DNA of 64,000 nucleotides from Paenibacillus_E qinlingensis (lineage in GTDB: Bacteria; Bacillota; Bacilli; Paenibacillales; NBRC-103111), in assembly GCF_028746185.1 (NCBI RefSeq), contig NZ_JAQIVH010000010.1:160764-224763 (forward strand), given 5' to 3'. The first letter of the stretch is position 1. Each line of letters starts with the position of its first letter. A model generated the notes under the pieces. It was not told the origin of the DNA. It worked only from the letters and a program-made list of their open reading frames with translations, and searched no databases. The translations under genes were made by a program, and so were the position numbers. Below are positions 1 through 8,862 of this stretch, in pieces.

Positions 1-415
1 AGCCCATCCAGAGATTCTGCTGTTGGACGAACCGACGGCGATGCTGGACCCAGCTTCTCGCAAAGAAGTTCGGGATGCCGTGCGCCAAGCACATCAACGT
101 GGAACGACGATTGTATGGATAACACATCGGCTGGAAGAGGTGGCGGATGCGACCCGTGTCGTCGGATTTGGAGCGGGTAGGATTACCTTTGATGGGGAGC
201 CGAGGAGTTTCTTTTATGGGGAATACGAAAAAATGGAGAAAAACGAGAAATCTGAGAAGTTAAAGAAATTTGAGAAAGCTTCGCCTTGTGTGGAACTTGG
301 CTTTGACCCTCCCTTTGTAATTCAAACGGCGATGCATCTAATAGAGCAAGGACTCACTTTACACCCTCTTCCCCTGAACATGGAAGAGTTGGCGGAGGTG
401 ATCTCATGTCCATAG
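1..415 (+). CDS. ECF transporter ATPase (EcfA1/CbiO type), 5' truncated by window edge
   Basis: The reading frame is open from base 2. It shows the end of an ABC ATPase: the Walker B and D-loop stretch LLLDEPTAMLD, then the switch histidine in WITHRLEEVADA. The Walker A and signature regions lie outside the window. After the ATPase core comes an odd Lys/Glu-rich stretch (EKMEKNEKSEKLKKFEKAS) before a short tail. It overlaps the next gene, an EcfA-EcfT fusion, by 10 bases, so both belong to one energy-coupling-factor operon that powers vitamin or metal uptake at the membrane. The substrate is not visible because no S component is in the window. Confidence 0.85.
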   Translation, partial: AHPEILLLDEPTAMLDPASRKEVRDAVRQAHQRGTTIVWITHRLEEVADATRVVGFGAGRITFDGEPRSFFYGEYEKMEKNEKSEKLKKFEKASPCVELGFDPPFVIQTAMHLIEQGLTLHPLPLNMEELAEVISCP

Positions 416-2100
416 TTTTGAAGGAAGTCGGAGTAACAGCTCCCGATTCACCTGATGTGACACTACTCCAGGATATAAGTTTTACACTGCAGGAGGGCTC
501 TGTGACATTGCTTATCGGGCATGCGGGTTCAGGGAAATCGACGCTGCTGCAAGTGATGTCGGGTCTCCTTAAGCCGCAAACGGGAACGATAACATTGGAT
601 GAGCAGCCGATTTGGCTGAAACCTATGAAGGCTGATTCTAAGCAATTGCTTCACTTCGGGCTAACGTTTCAATTCCCTGAGCAGCAGCTTTTCGCCAGGA
701 GCATACGTCAAGAATTTGCTTATTCGCTTAGGCCGTACAAATTCGAAAAAGAAGAGCGCGATCGCCGCATTCGCGAGGCGACACACGCGCTCGATCCCCA
801 TGGCGTCTTCGCCATGGATCGTTCGCCTTTCGCGCTCAGCGGCGGGGAGCAGCGCCGGCTCGCGCTGGCGACGACCTTCGCCACAACGCCGGATTGGCTC
901 CTCATGGATGAGCCAACCGCCGGCCTTGAGGCGGCCGCCGTGCGCGAGCTGCTGCGCATGCTGCGCGAGCGCGCGGGTCGTGGCGGACTCGTCGTCGCCA
1001 CGCACGATCTGGACACGTTCTTTCCGCTAGCGGATCGTGTCCTCGTTCTAGACCATGGCGAGCTCGTCTTCGACGGCTCGCCGCAACAGCTTTGCCGCGC
1101 GCCCGAGGTGCTGGCGCGCGCCGGGGTTGGTCTCCCGAGCTGCGCGGAGGCCGCTGTGGAGCTGGCGCGCGTTGGCATCGCCATCGCGCCGGATCTGCTC
1201 TCGCCGGCGCTTGCCGCGTCGGCGATCTTGGCTGCGCTGCGCGAAGCCGGCAGCGCTGGTGCTCCGGCGGCTGCGGCAGCGGCGCCGGTAGAGGCCACAC
1301 GCGAAGCGAGTGTGGCGGTAGAACAGCAGCAGGCGAAGCCGCTGCTGTCGGGGCCGTCTGCGCCACCCGCGCCGCAGGCGGGGTGGCTGGGGCTGGACCC
1401 GCGCGCGAAGTGGCTGCTCTACCTGCTGCTCGCCATCGGCACGATGGGGCAGCAGGGGTGGGGCAGCCTCGCGGTGGCCGCAGCGCTTGTCGGCTGCGCG
1501 TTTGTCGGTCTCCCGCGCAGTGTGCTGCGCGGGATTCGCAAAATCGCGACGTCCTATGCGATTTTTCTGATCTTTTCCGTCGCGCTGGCGGGGATTGAAC
1601 TCTCACCGCTCGGTTACTCCGTCGACAACGGCTGGAGCACCACCTTCCTGCTGGTACGCTTATTCGTTGTCTTGCTGGCCGGCTATTGGCTTGCGATGTC
1701 GACACCCTATGGCCAGCTCGTACAGGGATTGAACTGGGCTTTAAAATATTTCTACAAAGTGAAGCTGCCCGTGGCATCCTTCTCCTTGGCGGTTTCGTTT
1801 GTTTTTCGCTTCATCCCGCTCATCATGCGGGAGTGGCAGCAATTCTCGATGATCGTGCGAGCACGGGGAAAAGCCTCCGTCCGCCCAGGTAGTGTTCGTG
1901 TGCGTGACATTCCTGCGTTGGTAGTTCCACTTTTACTAGGGATGTTCCACAAAGCGGAGCAAATGACCGTCGCGATGGAGATGAAGCAAATCGATGGCAC
2001 AACGTTGCTGCTGCGGAAGAATACGCTGGAGTGGGAGAGAGCGGACACGATGTTAGTGGTAATTGCGCTACTTGCCTGGGTAATTTTGCTATTTACGTAG
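406..2100 (+). CDS. EcfA2-EcfT fusion: ECF transporter ATPase joined to transmembrane coupling protein
   Basis: This 564-residue protein joins two subunits that are normally separate. Residues 1 to about 230 are an ABC ATPase with Walker A GHAGSGKST (38-46), Q-loop region QFPEQQLF, signature LSGGEQ (144-149), Walker B LLMDEP and switch His200. An Ala/Pro/Gln-rich linker spans about 240-325. From about 326 (LGLDPRAKWLL) follows an EcfT/CbiQ-type membrane domain with several hydrophobic segments, a clear coupling motif ARGKA near 485 and a degenerate second one (AMEMKQI) near 525. Together with the upstream ATPase it would form the ECF energizing module at the cell membrane. Bases about 780-1550 are much richer in GC than the flanks. 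The ORF is continuous, so the fusion is real unless the assembly is wrong. Confidence 0.88.
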   Translation: MSIVLKEVGVTAPDSPDVTLLQDISFTLQEGSVTLLIGHAGSGKSTLLQVMSGLLKPQTGTITLDEQPIWLKPMKADSKQLLHFGLTFQFPEQQLFARSIRQEFAYSLRPYKFEKEERDRRIREATHALDPHGVFAMDRSPFALSGGEQRRLALATTFATTPDWLLMDEPTAGLEAAAVRELLRMLRERAGRGGLVVATHDLDTFFPLADRVLVLDHGELVFDGSPQQLCRAPEVLARAGVGLPSCAEAAVELARVGIAIAPDLLSPALAASAILAALREAGSAGAPAAAAAAPVEATREASVAVEQQQAKPLLSGPSAPPAPQAGWLGLDPRAKWLLYLLLAIGTMGQQGWGSLAVAAALVGCAFVGLPRSVLRGIRKIATSYAIFLIFSVALAGIELSPLGYSVDNGWSTTFLLVRLFVVLLAGYWLAMSTPYGQLVQGLNWALKYFYKVKLPVASFSLAVSFVFRFIPLIMREWQQFSMIVRARGKASVRPGSVRVRDIPALVVPLLLGMFHKAEQMTVAMEMKQIDGTTLLLRKNTLEWERADTMLVVIALLAWVILLFT

Positions 2101-2158
2101 TAGTAGTATCAGCAACCTAGTAGCACTATTGGTCTAGTAGTAGCCAACAAACAGGCTG

Positions 2159-2343
2159 CTAACGGACACAGCAGATGCTATTGGGTTGTTTTCAATTGTT
2201 TAACTAGGCTAACGGACACAGCAGATGCTATTAGGTTGTTTTCTATTGTTTATCTAGGCTAACGGACACGGATGATCTTATATGTCTAAAATCATCGAAT
2301 TATTGCCTTGCTAGCGCTATTTAACAGCTAGGGTGTCCGTTAG
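2159..2343. repeat. 50-bp direct repeats with an inverted end copy
   Basis: Two near-identical 50-bp units begin with CTAACGGACACAGCAGATG at 2159 and 2209, and a third truncated unit begins at 2259. The unit start CTAACGGACAC reappears inverted as GTGTCCGTTAG at 2333-2343, so the third unit can form a long-armed hairpin. The array fills the gap after the ECF operon. The rest of the 2101-2554 gap is AT-rich, with no gene seen. Confidence 0.7.
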
Positions 2344-2554
2344 TTCCCGAGAAGGCCCATTTTGGCACAAATAACGTCATTCATGTCCGTTGGAATTTGT
2401 ACTTCTCAGTAGTTCCCCGTTCCTTCGACCGGTCTCCAAGCTCTCCGTTCCTCCTGCAATCCCCCCACCCCTTATCGAAATCTAGGAATATTTCTCTCAA
2501 TTACTGCTTACAAATAGAGTGATAGACGATTCCTTGAGAAATGGGTGGTTTGCT

Positions 2555-3589
2555 ATGAACGTCCGAAGGAAGAGGTTCCTATTTTACACGATACTAGCGG
2601 GTGTGTTTACGCTTTTTTTTCTCTTCGTCATCAGTGCTCTTAATTCTTCAACTGCCCCTATCCTCATAGAAGCCCAAGCCGAGGAATTAATTCAAACTCC
2701 TGTTTATGCCCCTGTGCCTATTGAAGTTTCATCCCTTCCACTGGACAAGCCCGAGCAGCCACTCCCAGCACAAGTGGACACAATCCCAACGCCGACGCCA
2801 ACTATTCAGATGGACATAATTCCAACACCCGTCCAAGTGGTCGCACCTTCACCTCAGACGCCATCCGTTACAGTGGACACCTACATGCCTAACGGGGTTG
2901 TTACTCCATCTACCTCATCCAAAGTCAGCATCCCTGTCCTCAATTACCATAGCGTCACGATAGACCCTGGCAATGTGGTCGTTATTTCTCCATTGAAGCT
3001 GAAGGCGCAGATGAAATATCTACATGATCATGGATACACACCCATCACTTTGGCGACTTTTATTAGTCTAATTGAAAATGAGGACGGGCTCACGGCCCCC
3101 GATAAGCCTGTACTGCTTACTTTTGATGACGGCTATGTGGATAATGTGGAAGAGGCAATGCCGATTCTGGCCCAATACAATTTCCCTGCTACACTTTTCA
3201 TGTCACCTGGCATGGTCGAGGACCCCAGTTATTTGAATTGGGAACAGATCAAGCAGCTGCAAGAAGCCGGTTGGGACATCCAACCGCATGGCATGACACA
3301 TCCTCATCTACCTAAGCTATCAGCGGAACAACAAGCGTATGAGATTGCAGAAGCTAGAAAGTTAATTGAGGAGAAGCTAGGCACACAAGCGGATGTTTTT
3401 TGCTATCCCTATGGGGAATATAACCAAACTACGTTGAAGATTTTGAAAGATCACGGTCTTCGCTATGCGTTTACGATTGACCAAGGTTTCACGACCAATC
3501 AACAGTCCCCTTACTTGCTGAAAAGGCTGTTTATTAACGGGGAAGAAAGCTTGAAAGCTTTCATAAACAAGCTCCCGAAAGCCAATTAG
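2555..3589 (+). CDS. Membrane-anchored polysaccharide deacetylase (CE4, NodB domain)
   Basis: Likely removes acetyl groups from an extracellular or cell-wall polysaccharide. ATG 2555 is chosen because it starts a Lys/Arg-rich head and one hydrophobic segment (about residues 8-30, signal anchor); a GTG 36 bases upstream would put a non-signal leader in front. A Pro/Thr/Val-rich spacer of about 90 residues follows, then a NodB domain with LNYHS near 130, the metal/catalytic motif TFDDGY near 190, HGMTHPH (metal His) near 245 and FCYPYGEYN. This motif set is complete for the CE4 family. The substrate cannot be told from sequence. Two more deacetylases lie at 22.8-25 kb. Confidence 0.85.
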   Translation: MNVRRKRFLFYTILAGVFTLFFLFVISALNSSTAPILIEAQAEELIQTPVYAPVPIEVSSLPLDKPEQPLPAQVDTIPTPTPTIQMDIIPTPVQVVAPSPQTPSVTVDTYMPNGVVTPSTSSKVSIPVLNYHSVTIDPGNVVVISPLKLKAQMKYLHDHGYTPITLATFISLIENEDGLTAPDKPVLLTFDDGYVDNVEEAMPILAQYNFPATLFMSPGMVEDPSYLNWEQIKQLQEAGWDIQPHGMTHPHLPKLSAEQQAYEIAEARKLIEEKLGTQADVFCYPYGEYNQTTLKILKDHGLRYAFTIDQGFTTNQQSPYLLKRLFINGEESLKAFINKLPKAN

Positions 3590-3635
3590 AGAGACATTTC
3601 CGGATGTCGCTTTAGCCCCTTTTTGTCTCTCTAAT
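3585..3635. terminator. Long-loop inverted repeat after the deacetylase gene
   Basis: Perfect 12-bp arms ATTAGAGAGACA (3585-3596) and TGTCTCTCTAAT (3624-3635) overlap the stop codon and enclose 27 bases containing a T-run. It may act as a transcript-end structure. There is no T-tract after the second arm, so a classical intrinsic terminator is uncertain. Confidence 0.45.
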
Positions 3636-3697
3636 GAATTCTCACCCACCTAACGTGTATAATACAACTAACAATCCCCATAAAGGAGATTCCCTGT

Positions 3698-4087
3698 ATG
3701 AAAGAAACCAAAACAGCCTTCGAATCAATCGACGCTTACATAGCAACTTTTCCCTCTGAGCTTCAGGAGAAACTTCAAACGATCAGATCAGTCATTAAAG
3801 AGTCGGCGCCAGAGGCAACGGAGAAGATTAGCTACCAAATGCCTACCTTTGACCTACATGGTAATTTGGTGCATTTTGCGGCATTCAAACATCATATTGG
3901 CTTTTATCCCACACCGAATGGTATTGATGAATTTGAGGCGGAGTTGGCGCAGTATCCGAGGTCCAAAGGGGCCGTCCAATTTCCGCATGATCGACCGCTG
4001 CCCCTAGCGTTAATCAGCAGGATCGTGCAGTATCGAGTGGCAAGAAATAGTGAAAAAGCTCAGATGAAATCACCGAAAAAGAAGTGA
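3698..4087 (+). CDS. DUF1801 / YdhG-like protein
   Basis: A 129-residue single-domain protein with the DUF1801 pattern: EKISYQMPTF near residue 45, then FAAFKHHIGFYP and a basic C-terminus. The family includes the frataxin-like iron chaperone Fra/YdhG of Bacillus, so a role in iron handling is possible but not demonstrated here. The ribosome-binding site AAAGGAG precedes ATG 3698. A second relative lies on the minus strand at 27.3 kb. Confidence 0.75.
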   Translation: MKETKTAFESIDAYIATFPSELQEKLQTIRSVIKESAPEATEKISYQMPTFDLHGNLVHFAAFKHHIGFYPTPNGIDEFEAELAQYPRSKGAVQFPHDRPLPLALISRIVQYRVARNSEKAQMKSPKKK

Positions 4088-4120
4088 AGATATAAGAATC
4101 TAACCGACGGTGGTGAAGCC

Positions 4121-4885
4121 ATGGAACAGCCGTATACAATCTATGAACAGCAAATGAAGGGGACACTAAAGCGTTGGGAAATTCGTCTGCAAAAGAAACC
4201 TAACCTCATCGAGCGCGCCTCCAAATCTGTTCAAAATCGCATCAATCAAGTGATTCCCGAGAAGATCCACACTACGATTACCGCGACGGTAAAAGGGATT
4301 ATACAAACGACTTTGTTCGGAATTAATTATATGCCTGCAACTGATCCGCTGAAGGATGTATCCATGGCGGACCGCGATGTCAAAGCTGAGGAACTGCTGT
4401 CCCTCTACAAAAAAATCGCCGCCGCTGAGGGTGCAGGTGCAGGGGCTGGTGGGATTTTACTTGGCCTAGCCGATTTCCCGGTTCTGATCGGGATTAAGCT
4501 GAAATTTCTTTTTGAATTAGCACATATTTATGGGTATTCCACCAAGGATTACAGAGAAAGATTATTCATCTTGTATGTGTTTCAGTTGGCGTTCTCCAGT
4601 TCGAAGAAGAAGCCGGATCTGCTCCATACGATTAAGAATTGGCCTGCAATTTCGCAGACGTTCCCGCCTGCCGCTGATTACATGAAGCAAGTGAATTGGC
4701 TGCAGCTGCAGCAGGAGTATCGGGACACAATTGATTTTCGCAAAATGCTCCAGCTCGTCCCTGGCATTGGTGCCGTCGTTGGCGCATGGGCTAACTTTGG
4801 CTTGCTGGAGGAGCTTGGCGTGGCAGGCATGAACTGCTATCGGATACGCAATTTGCAAGACAAATCTAGGAACGCCAGCGAGTAA
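4121..4885 (+). CDS. EcsC family protein
   Basis: A 254-residue protein recognised by the EcsC-family core: a Gly/Ala-rich stretch (GAGAGAGGILLGLADFPVLI, about residues 103-122) followed by IKLKFLFELAHIYGY, with a hydrophobic C-terminal segment around LVPGIGAVVGAWANF. EcsC is encoded with the ecsAB ABC exporter in Bacillus, but this copy stands alone. The molecular function is not established. The ribosome-binding site is weak (GGTGG upstream of ATG). Confidence 0.75.
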   Translation: MEQPYTIYEQQMKGTLKRWEIRLQKKPNLIERASKSVQNRINQVIPEKIHTTITATVKGIIQTTLFGINYMPATDPLKDVSMADRDVKAEELLSLYKKIAAAEGAGAGAGGILLGLADFPVLIGIKLKFLFELAHIYGYSTKDYRERLFILYVFQLAFSSSKKKPDLLHTIKNWPAISQTFPPAADYMKQVNWLQLQQEYRDTIDFRKMLQLVPGIGAVVGAWANFGLLEELGVAGMNCYRIRNLQDKSRNASE

Positions 4886-4931
4886 TCATTACATGGCATT
4901 TCTTTAACTGTCCTTATTGAAATGGAACACA

Positions 4932-4981
4932 AAAAACCTGAACGACAGTCGGACATAGGTCCAACTATCGCTCAGGTTTTT
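4932..4981. terminator. Bidirectional intrinsic terminator
   Basis: Arms AAAAACCTGA (4932-4941) and TCAGGTTTTT (4972-4981) flank an inner partly paired stem. A T-run on each strand serves both the EcsC gene and the convergent GbsR-type gene. Confidence 0.8.
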
Positions 4982-4996
4982 CTTGTTGTCCGTCAT

Positions 4997-5569
4997 TCAT
5001 GATTCATCAGAGGGTAAGTCTTTGGGAACCAGCTTGAAAATATCTCCCGACTCGAACGAATCGATAAGCCTATCAAGCCATTTGTAATAATGAATGGCTG
5101 CATCTATTTTATCCAAATCCTGTTTAAGAACAGCTTGTAAAGGGAGACTGTCAGGAAATTGTTCGTTCAGCTTTCGGAACTCATTTTTGGATTTGGTAAG
5201 CGCAAGCAAATTAACTTCTAGAGCCTTTCGCCACTTGAGGCCAAAGAAATCAGCGAAAGTTTGAAACCAGTCGGATTCGACCTCATAGAGGTCCTTACGG
5301 GAACCTTTTTCCCACACTTTATTAACCATTTTAAGATCAACCAGTGTACGCACGCCTGTGCTCATACTGGTTTTACTCATTTCCATAGCTTTTCCCATTT
5401 CGTCTAATGTCATCGGCTTTTCTTGAAATAAAAGTAAACCGTACAGATGACCGGTAGATTGACTAACGCTATATAAATCCATGTTGTTTCCAATAGATTC
5501 AATGATTCGTTTTCGTGCCTTCTGTATGACGAGATCTTGTTCTAAGCTGATGCCGTCTATATGATTCAT
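4997..5569 (-). CDS. GbsR/OpuCR-type MarR-family repressor of glycine-betaine genes
   Basis: A 190-residue winged-helix protein of the GbsR branch of the MarR family. The pattern SQSTGHLYGLLLFQEKPMTLDEMG, then MSKTSMSTGVRTL (recognition helix), then W(E)KGSRKDLYEV is typical of this branch; the C-terminal half is a helical effector/dimer region. In Bacillus GbsR senses choline and represses betaine synthesis and opuB-type uptake. Here it is divergent from an OpuA-type operon, so control of that operon and of itself is a strong inference. The shared 5570-5790 gap has repeated TTTGTACAG boxes that could be its operator. Confidence 0.82.
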   Translation of the reverse strand: MNHIDGISLEQDLVIQKARKRIIESIGNNMDLYSVSQSTGHLYGLLLFQEKPMTLDEMGKAMEMSKTSMSTGVRTLVDLKMVNKVWEKGSRKDLYEVESDWFQTFADFFGLKWRKALEVNLLALTKSKNEFRKLNEQFPDSLPLQAVLKQDLDKIDAAIHYYKWLDRLIDSFESGDIFKLVPKDLPSDES

Positions 5570-5673
5570 TATCTCTCACCCTACCTTTAGGTTTACATCG
5601 TTATTGTAAGAAACTATTTTGAAAAAGTAAAGAAAAATGGCTGCTAGAAAGAGTATACTAAATGACAATCAAG

Positions 5674-5748
5674 TTTGTACAGTTTATTCTGTTTGAACTG
5701 TTTGTACAGAATTTAAGGTTGACATAAGCGGTGTTTATTCGTTAGAGT
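5674..5748 (+). promoter_or_regulatory. Candidate operator repeats and promoter for the opuA-type operon
   Basis: TTTGTACAG occurs at 5674-5682 and again at 5701-5709, and CTGTTTG occurs at 5689 and 5699, giving clustered direct repeats. They sit just upstream of a -35-like TTGACA (5719-5724) with a weak -10 TAGAGT at 5743-5748 (18-bp spacing). Binding of the adjacent GbsR-type repressor is inferred from position only. Confidence 0.45.
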
Positions 5749-5790
5749 ATTGAAGTGGATGACATGCAAACCAAAGAAAGGAGTGAGCAT

Positions 5791-6993
5791 ATGTCGGTTA
5801 TTGAAGTTAATCAGGTGACGAAAATATTTGGTCCCGATCCCGCATCTGTTCTTCCGTTGCTTTCGCAGAAACATTCGAAAGAAAGAATTTATAAGGATAC
5901 GAAGCATACGGTAGGTGTCAATAAGGCTAGCTTCTCTGTTGAAGCCGGTGAAATATTTGTAATTATGGGTCTCTCAGGTAGTGGGAAATCAACATTGGTG
6001 CGACTTCTGAATCGGTTAATTGAGCCCACGAGCGGAAGTATCACGATTCACGGTAAGGACATCGTTCGCATGAATGATGAGGAGCTTAGAAATGTCAGAC
6101 GGGAACAAATCTCAATGGTGTTTCAGAAGTTTGCCTTATTTCCTCATCGAACAGTCGTTGAGAATGTGGAATATGGGTTAGAGGTTCAAGGATGGGATAA
6201 GTCAAAAAGACGTGCGAAAGCCCTAGAGTCCTTAAATTTGGTAGGCTTGCAGGCTTGGGCAGACAGCAAACCTTCGCAATTAAGCGGCGGCATGCAGCAG
6301 CGGGTGGGGCTTGCGCGGGCCTTGGCCAATGATCCGGATATCCTTCTGATGGATGAGGCTTTCAGCGCATTAGACCCTCTGATTCGGAAGGACATGCAAG
6401 ATGAACTCGTAGAGTTGCAGGATAAAATGAAGAAGACCATTATTTTCATTACACATGATTTGGATGAGGCTCTTCGTATTGGAGATCGCATTGCGCTAAT
6501 GAAAGACGGTGTTATTGTCCAAATCGGCAAACCGGAAGAAATTATGATGAACCCCGCAAATAAGTATGTCGAAAGGTTTGTGGAGGATGTTGATCTGTCC
6601 AAGGTACTCACCGCATCGACGGTTATGCGCCGGCCAGAGACCATAGGCCTTGATCGAGGGCCGCGTGTGGCGCTGCAGCTCATGAGGCAAAGCGGAATAT
6701 CTAATTTATTTATTGTAGATAAAGGCAAGAAATTAATTGGTGTTATAACGGCGGAGGATGCTTCGGGAGCTGTTCGCTATGAGAAGAGTCTTGAGGATAT
6801 TGTGATTCGAGATATGCCAACTGTCGGCCCGGACCAACTGCTGCATGAATTATTTGAAGTGTGCAGCAATGCCAAGTATCCTGTGGCAGTCGTGGATAAC
6901 GATGGGAAAATTCAGGGTGTGATTGTTCGCGGCGATGTTCTTGGGGCTCTTGCAGGTAACGTTGTGGCAAGAGAGGACGTGAATAACGAATGA
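5791..6993 (+). CDS. opuAA: Glycine betaine/proline ABC transporter ATPase with CBS domains (OpuAA/ProV)
   Basis: Energizes uptake of the compatible solute glycine betaine or proline betaine under osmotic stress. ATG 5791 is chosen for its strong ribosome-binding site AAAGGAGTGAG; an upstream GTG has none. The 400-residue product has Walker A GLSGSGKST near 59, signature LSGGMQQR near 163 and Walker B ILLMDEAF near 184. Two CBS modules run from about 280 to the end; in OpuA these sense ionic strength. It overlaps the permease gene by 4 bases (ATGA) and is first in the three-gene operon. Confidence 0.92.
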   Translation: MSVIEVNQVTKIFGPDPASVLPLLSQKHSKERIYKDTKHTVGVNKASFSVEAGEIFVIMGLSGSGKSTLVRLLNRLIEPTSGSITIHGKDIVRMNDEELRNVRREQISMVFQKFALFPHRTVVENVEYGLEVQGWDKSKRRAKALESLNLVGLQAWADSKPSQLSGGMQQRVGLARALANDPDILLMDEAFSALDPLIRKDMQDELVELQDKMKKTIIFITHDLDEALRIGDRIALMKDGVIVQIGKPEEIMMNPANKYVERFVEDVDLSKVLTASTVMRRPETIGLDRGPRVALQLMRQSGISNLFIVDKGKKLIGVITAEDASGAVRYEKSLEDIVIRDMPTVGPDQLLHELFEVCSNAKYPVAVVDNDGKIQGVIVRGDVLGALAGNVVAREDVNNE

Positions 6994-7820
6994 AGAAAGT
7001 TCCATTGGATGATGGGGTTGAGAAGGTTGTTGATGGGTTAGGCGCTAACCTTTCGTGGCTCTTCGACTTCTTATCGCTCCTCATAGAGGGTGTTGTGAAT
7101 GCATTTTCTGCCGTTTTTCATTTCCCGCCAGCGCTGGTACTTATCGTTTTGATTACGATTCTTGCTTACTATCTCGGCAAATGGTCGTTTGCGCTATTTG
7201 CTGCTGTAGGATTGTTGCTAGTTGATAATCTTGGCTTATGGGAACATACGATGGACACACTGGCACTGGTTATGACGTCAGCAGTCATTTCCATTCTTAT
7301 AGGCATTCCTTTAGGTGTATGGTGTGCCCAAAGCGACCGAGCACGAAGGATCATCACACCAGCGCTTGATTTCATGCAAACGATGCCGGCTTTCGTTTAT
7401 TTAATCCCTGCCGTTACCTTTTTTGGACTAGGTGTGGTACCTGGGGTCATTGCATCCGTTATTTTTGCTGTACCGCCGACGATTCGATTGACGAATTTAG
7501 GTATAAGGCAGGTTGCTGAAGATTTAGTTGAAGCCGCAGATGCTTTCGGTTCAACCCCTATGCAGAAATTAGTAAAGCTGCAATTTCCGTTAGCGATGCC
7601 GTCTATTATGGCGGGAATTAATCAAACGATTATGCTTGCGCTCTCGATGGTTGTTATTGCTTCTATGATTGGGGCGCAGGGGGTAGGGGCTGATGTGTAC
7701 AGGGCTGTTACTCAAATCAAAATCGGTCAAGGCTTTGAAGCCGGATTGGCTATTGTTGTATTAGCTATTTTACTTGATCGCATCACACAATTATGGATGA
7801 AGAGAAAAAGGAGTGTTTAG
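6990..7820 (+). CDS. opuAB: Glycine betaine ABC transporter permease (OpuAB/ProW)
   Basis: A 276-residue membrane permease with a hydrophilic head and about six membrane helices. The cytoplasmic EAA-type coupling loop reads EAADAFGSTPMQKLVKLQFPLAMP, with the ProW signature MQTMPAFVYLIPAV upstream. It pairs with the preceding ATPase and the following binding lipoprotein. Start and stop overlap both neighbours, so translation is coupled. Confidence 0.92.
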   Translation: MKKVPLDDGVEKVVDGLGANLSWLFDFLSLLIEGVVNAFSAVFHFPPALVLIVLITILAYYLGKWSFALFAAVGLLLVDNLGLWEHTMDTLALVMTSAVISILIGIPLGVWCAQSDRARRIITPALDFMQTMPAFVYLIPAVTFFGLGVVPGVIASVIFAVPPTIRLTNLGIRQVAEDLVEAADAFGSTPMQKLVKLQFPLAMPSIMAGINQTIMLALSMVVIASMIGAQGVGADVYRAVTQIKIGQGFEAGLAIVVLAILLDRITQLWMKRKRSV

Positions 7821-7824
7821 AGAT

Positions 7825-8712
7825 ATGAGGAAAGCTGCTAAGACGTTACTATTCGCTAGCTTTACCGGTTTACTTGTCGTGACAGGCTGCTCGAAAGATA
7901 ATGCTTCAGAATCTAGTGTAGGCAGTAGTGTGAAACACCAAATTATCGGTATTGATCCTGGTGCAGGGTTAATGAAGCAAACGGATCAAGCGATGAAAGA
8001 CTATGCGCTTACCGATTGGAAATTAGTTGAAGGCTCTAGCGCAGCCATGGCGGCAGCGCTAGATAAAGCGTATAAAGCGAAGGAACCGATCATCGTGACG
8101 GGGTGGACACCTCATTGGATGTTCGCTAAATATGATTTGAAATATCTGAGTGATCCTAAGGGTGCATTTGGTAAGGATGAAGAGATTCATACGATTGCTC
8201 GCAAAGGTTTGAAAGAAGCAGCAGCGTCAGCATATGCGATGCTTGATCGATTTGAGTGGACGCCGGAGGATATGGCAGTGGTCATGTCAGCTGTGGTTGA
8301 CGGTAAGAAGCCCGAAGATGCAGCTGCAGAGTGGGTTGCCGCCCATGCAAGTAATGTGAATACTTGGGTGAAAGATCTTACGCCAGAACAAGGTAAGAAG
8401 CTGAAATTAGCGTATGTAGCTTGGGATTCAGAGATTGCCAGTACGAATGTTGTAAAAACTGTATTGGAAGGGAAGCTCGGGTATCAAGTAGAGATGCTGC
8501 AAGTTGAAGCGGGTCCAATGTGGGCTGGACTTGCCGATGGAAGTGCTGATGCGATTGTAGCTGCATGGCTCCCGACGACACATAAAGATTATTTCGGGAA
8601 GTATGCGACCAAGCTAGAAGATCTAGGTCCAAACTTAAAAGGGACCAAATTGGGGCTAGTTGTACCTGCCTATATGACAATCGATTCTATTGAAGATTTG
8701 AAAACGAAATAG
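7825..8712 (+). CDS. opuAC: Glycine betaine-binding lipoprotein (OpuAC)
   Basis: The substrate-binding component. ATG 7825 gives a lipoprotein signal peptide with lipobox VVTGC near residues 18-22; the AAAAGGAG element lies about 12 bases upstream. The mature part shows the type-II betaine-binding pattern, with Trp residues in GWTPHWMF and in GPMWAGLADGSAD that usually form the aromatic cage for the quaternary ammonium. Third gene of the operon, followed by a terminator. Confidence 0.9.
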   Translation: MRKAAKTLLFASFTGLLVVTGCSKDNASESSVGSSVKHQIIGIDPGAGLMKQTDQAMKDYALTDWKLVEGSSAAMAAALDKAYKAKEPIIVTGWTPHWMFAKYDLKYLSDPKGAFGKDEEIHTIARKGLKEAAASAYAMLDRFEWTPEDMAVVMSAVVDGKKPEDAAAEWVAAHASNVNTWVKDLTPEQGKKLKLAYVAWDSEIASTNVVKTVLEGKLGYQVEMLQVEAGPMWAGLADGSADAIVAAWLPTTHKDYFGKYATKLEDLGPNLKGTKLGLVVPAYMTIDSIEDLKTK

Positions 8713-8720
8713 TAGAGAGA

Positions 8721-8753
8721 AGTCTATCGCTGATCCTGTCGATAGGCTTTTTC
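8721..8753 (+). terminator. Intrinsic terminator after opuAC
   Basis: Arms AGTCTATCG (8721-8729) and CGATAGGCT (8740-8748), with one G-U pair, are followed by a T-run. Confidence 0.75.
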
Positions 8754-8862
8754 ATATATAGGTAGAGTACAATCCTAGATAATTAGGTTAGTCGGAAGTG
8801 ATATTTGCAGAACTCGCGCATATACTAGAAGAGAGTCGGTTACCGGCTCACCTTGTGAGGAG

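Noticed and set aside
902..1777. 291-codon minus-strand ORF opposite the EcfA-EcfT gene
   Set aside because: Arg/Ser/Pro/Ala-rich shadow of a GC-rich coding block; the plus strand has clear ABC and EcfT motifs.
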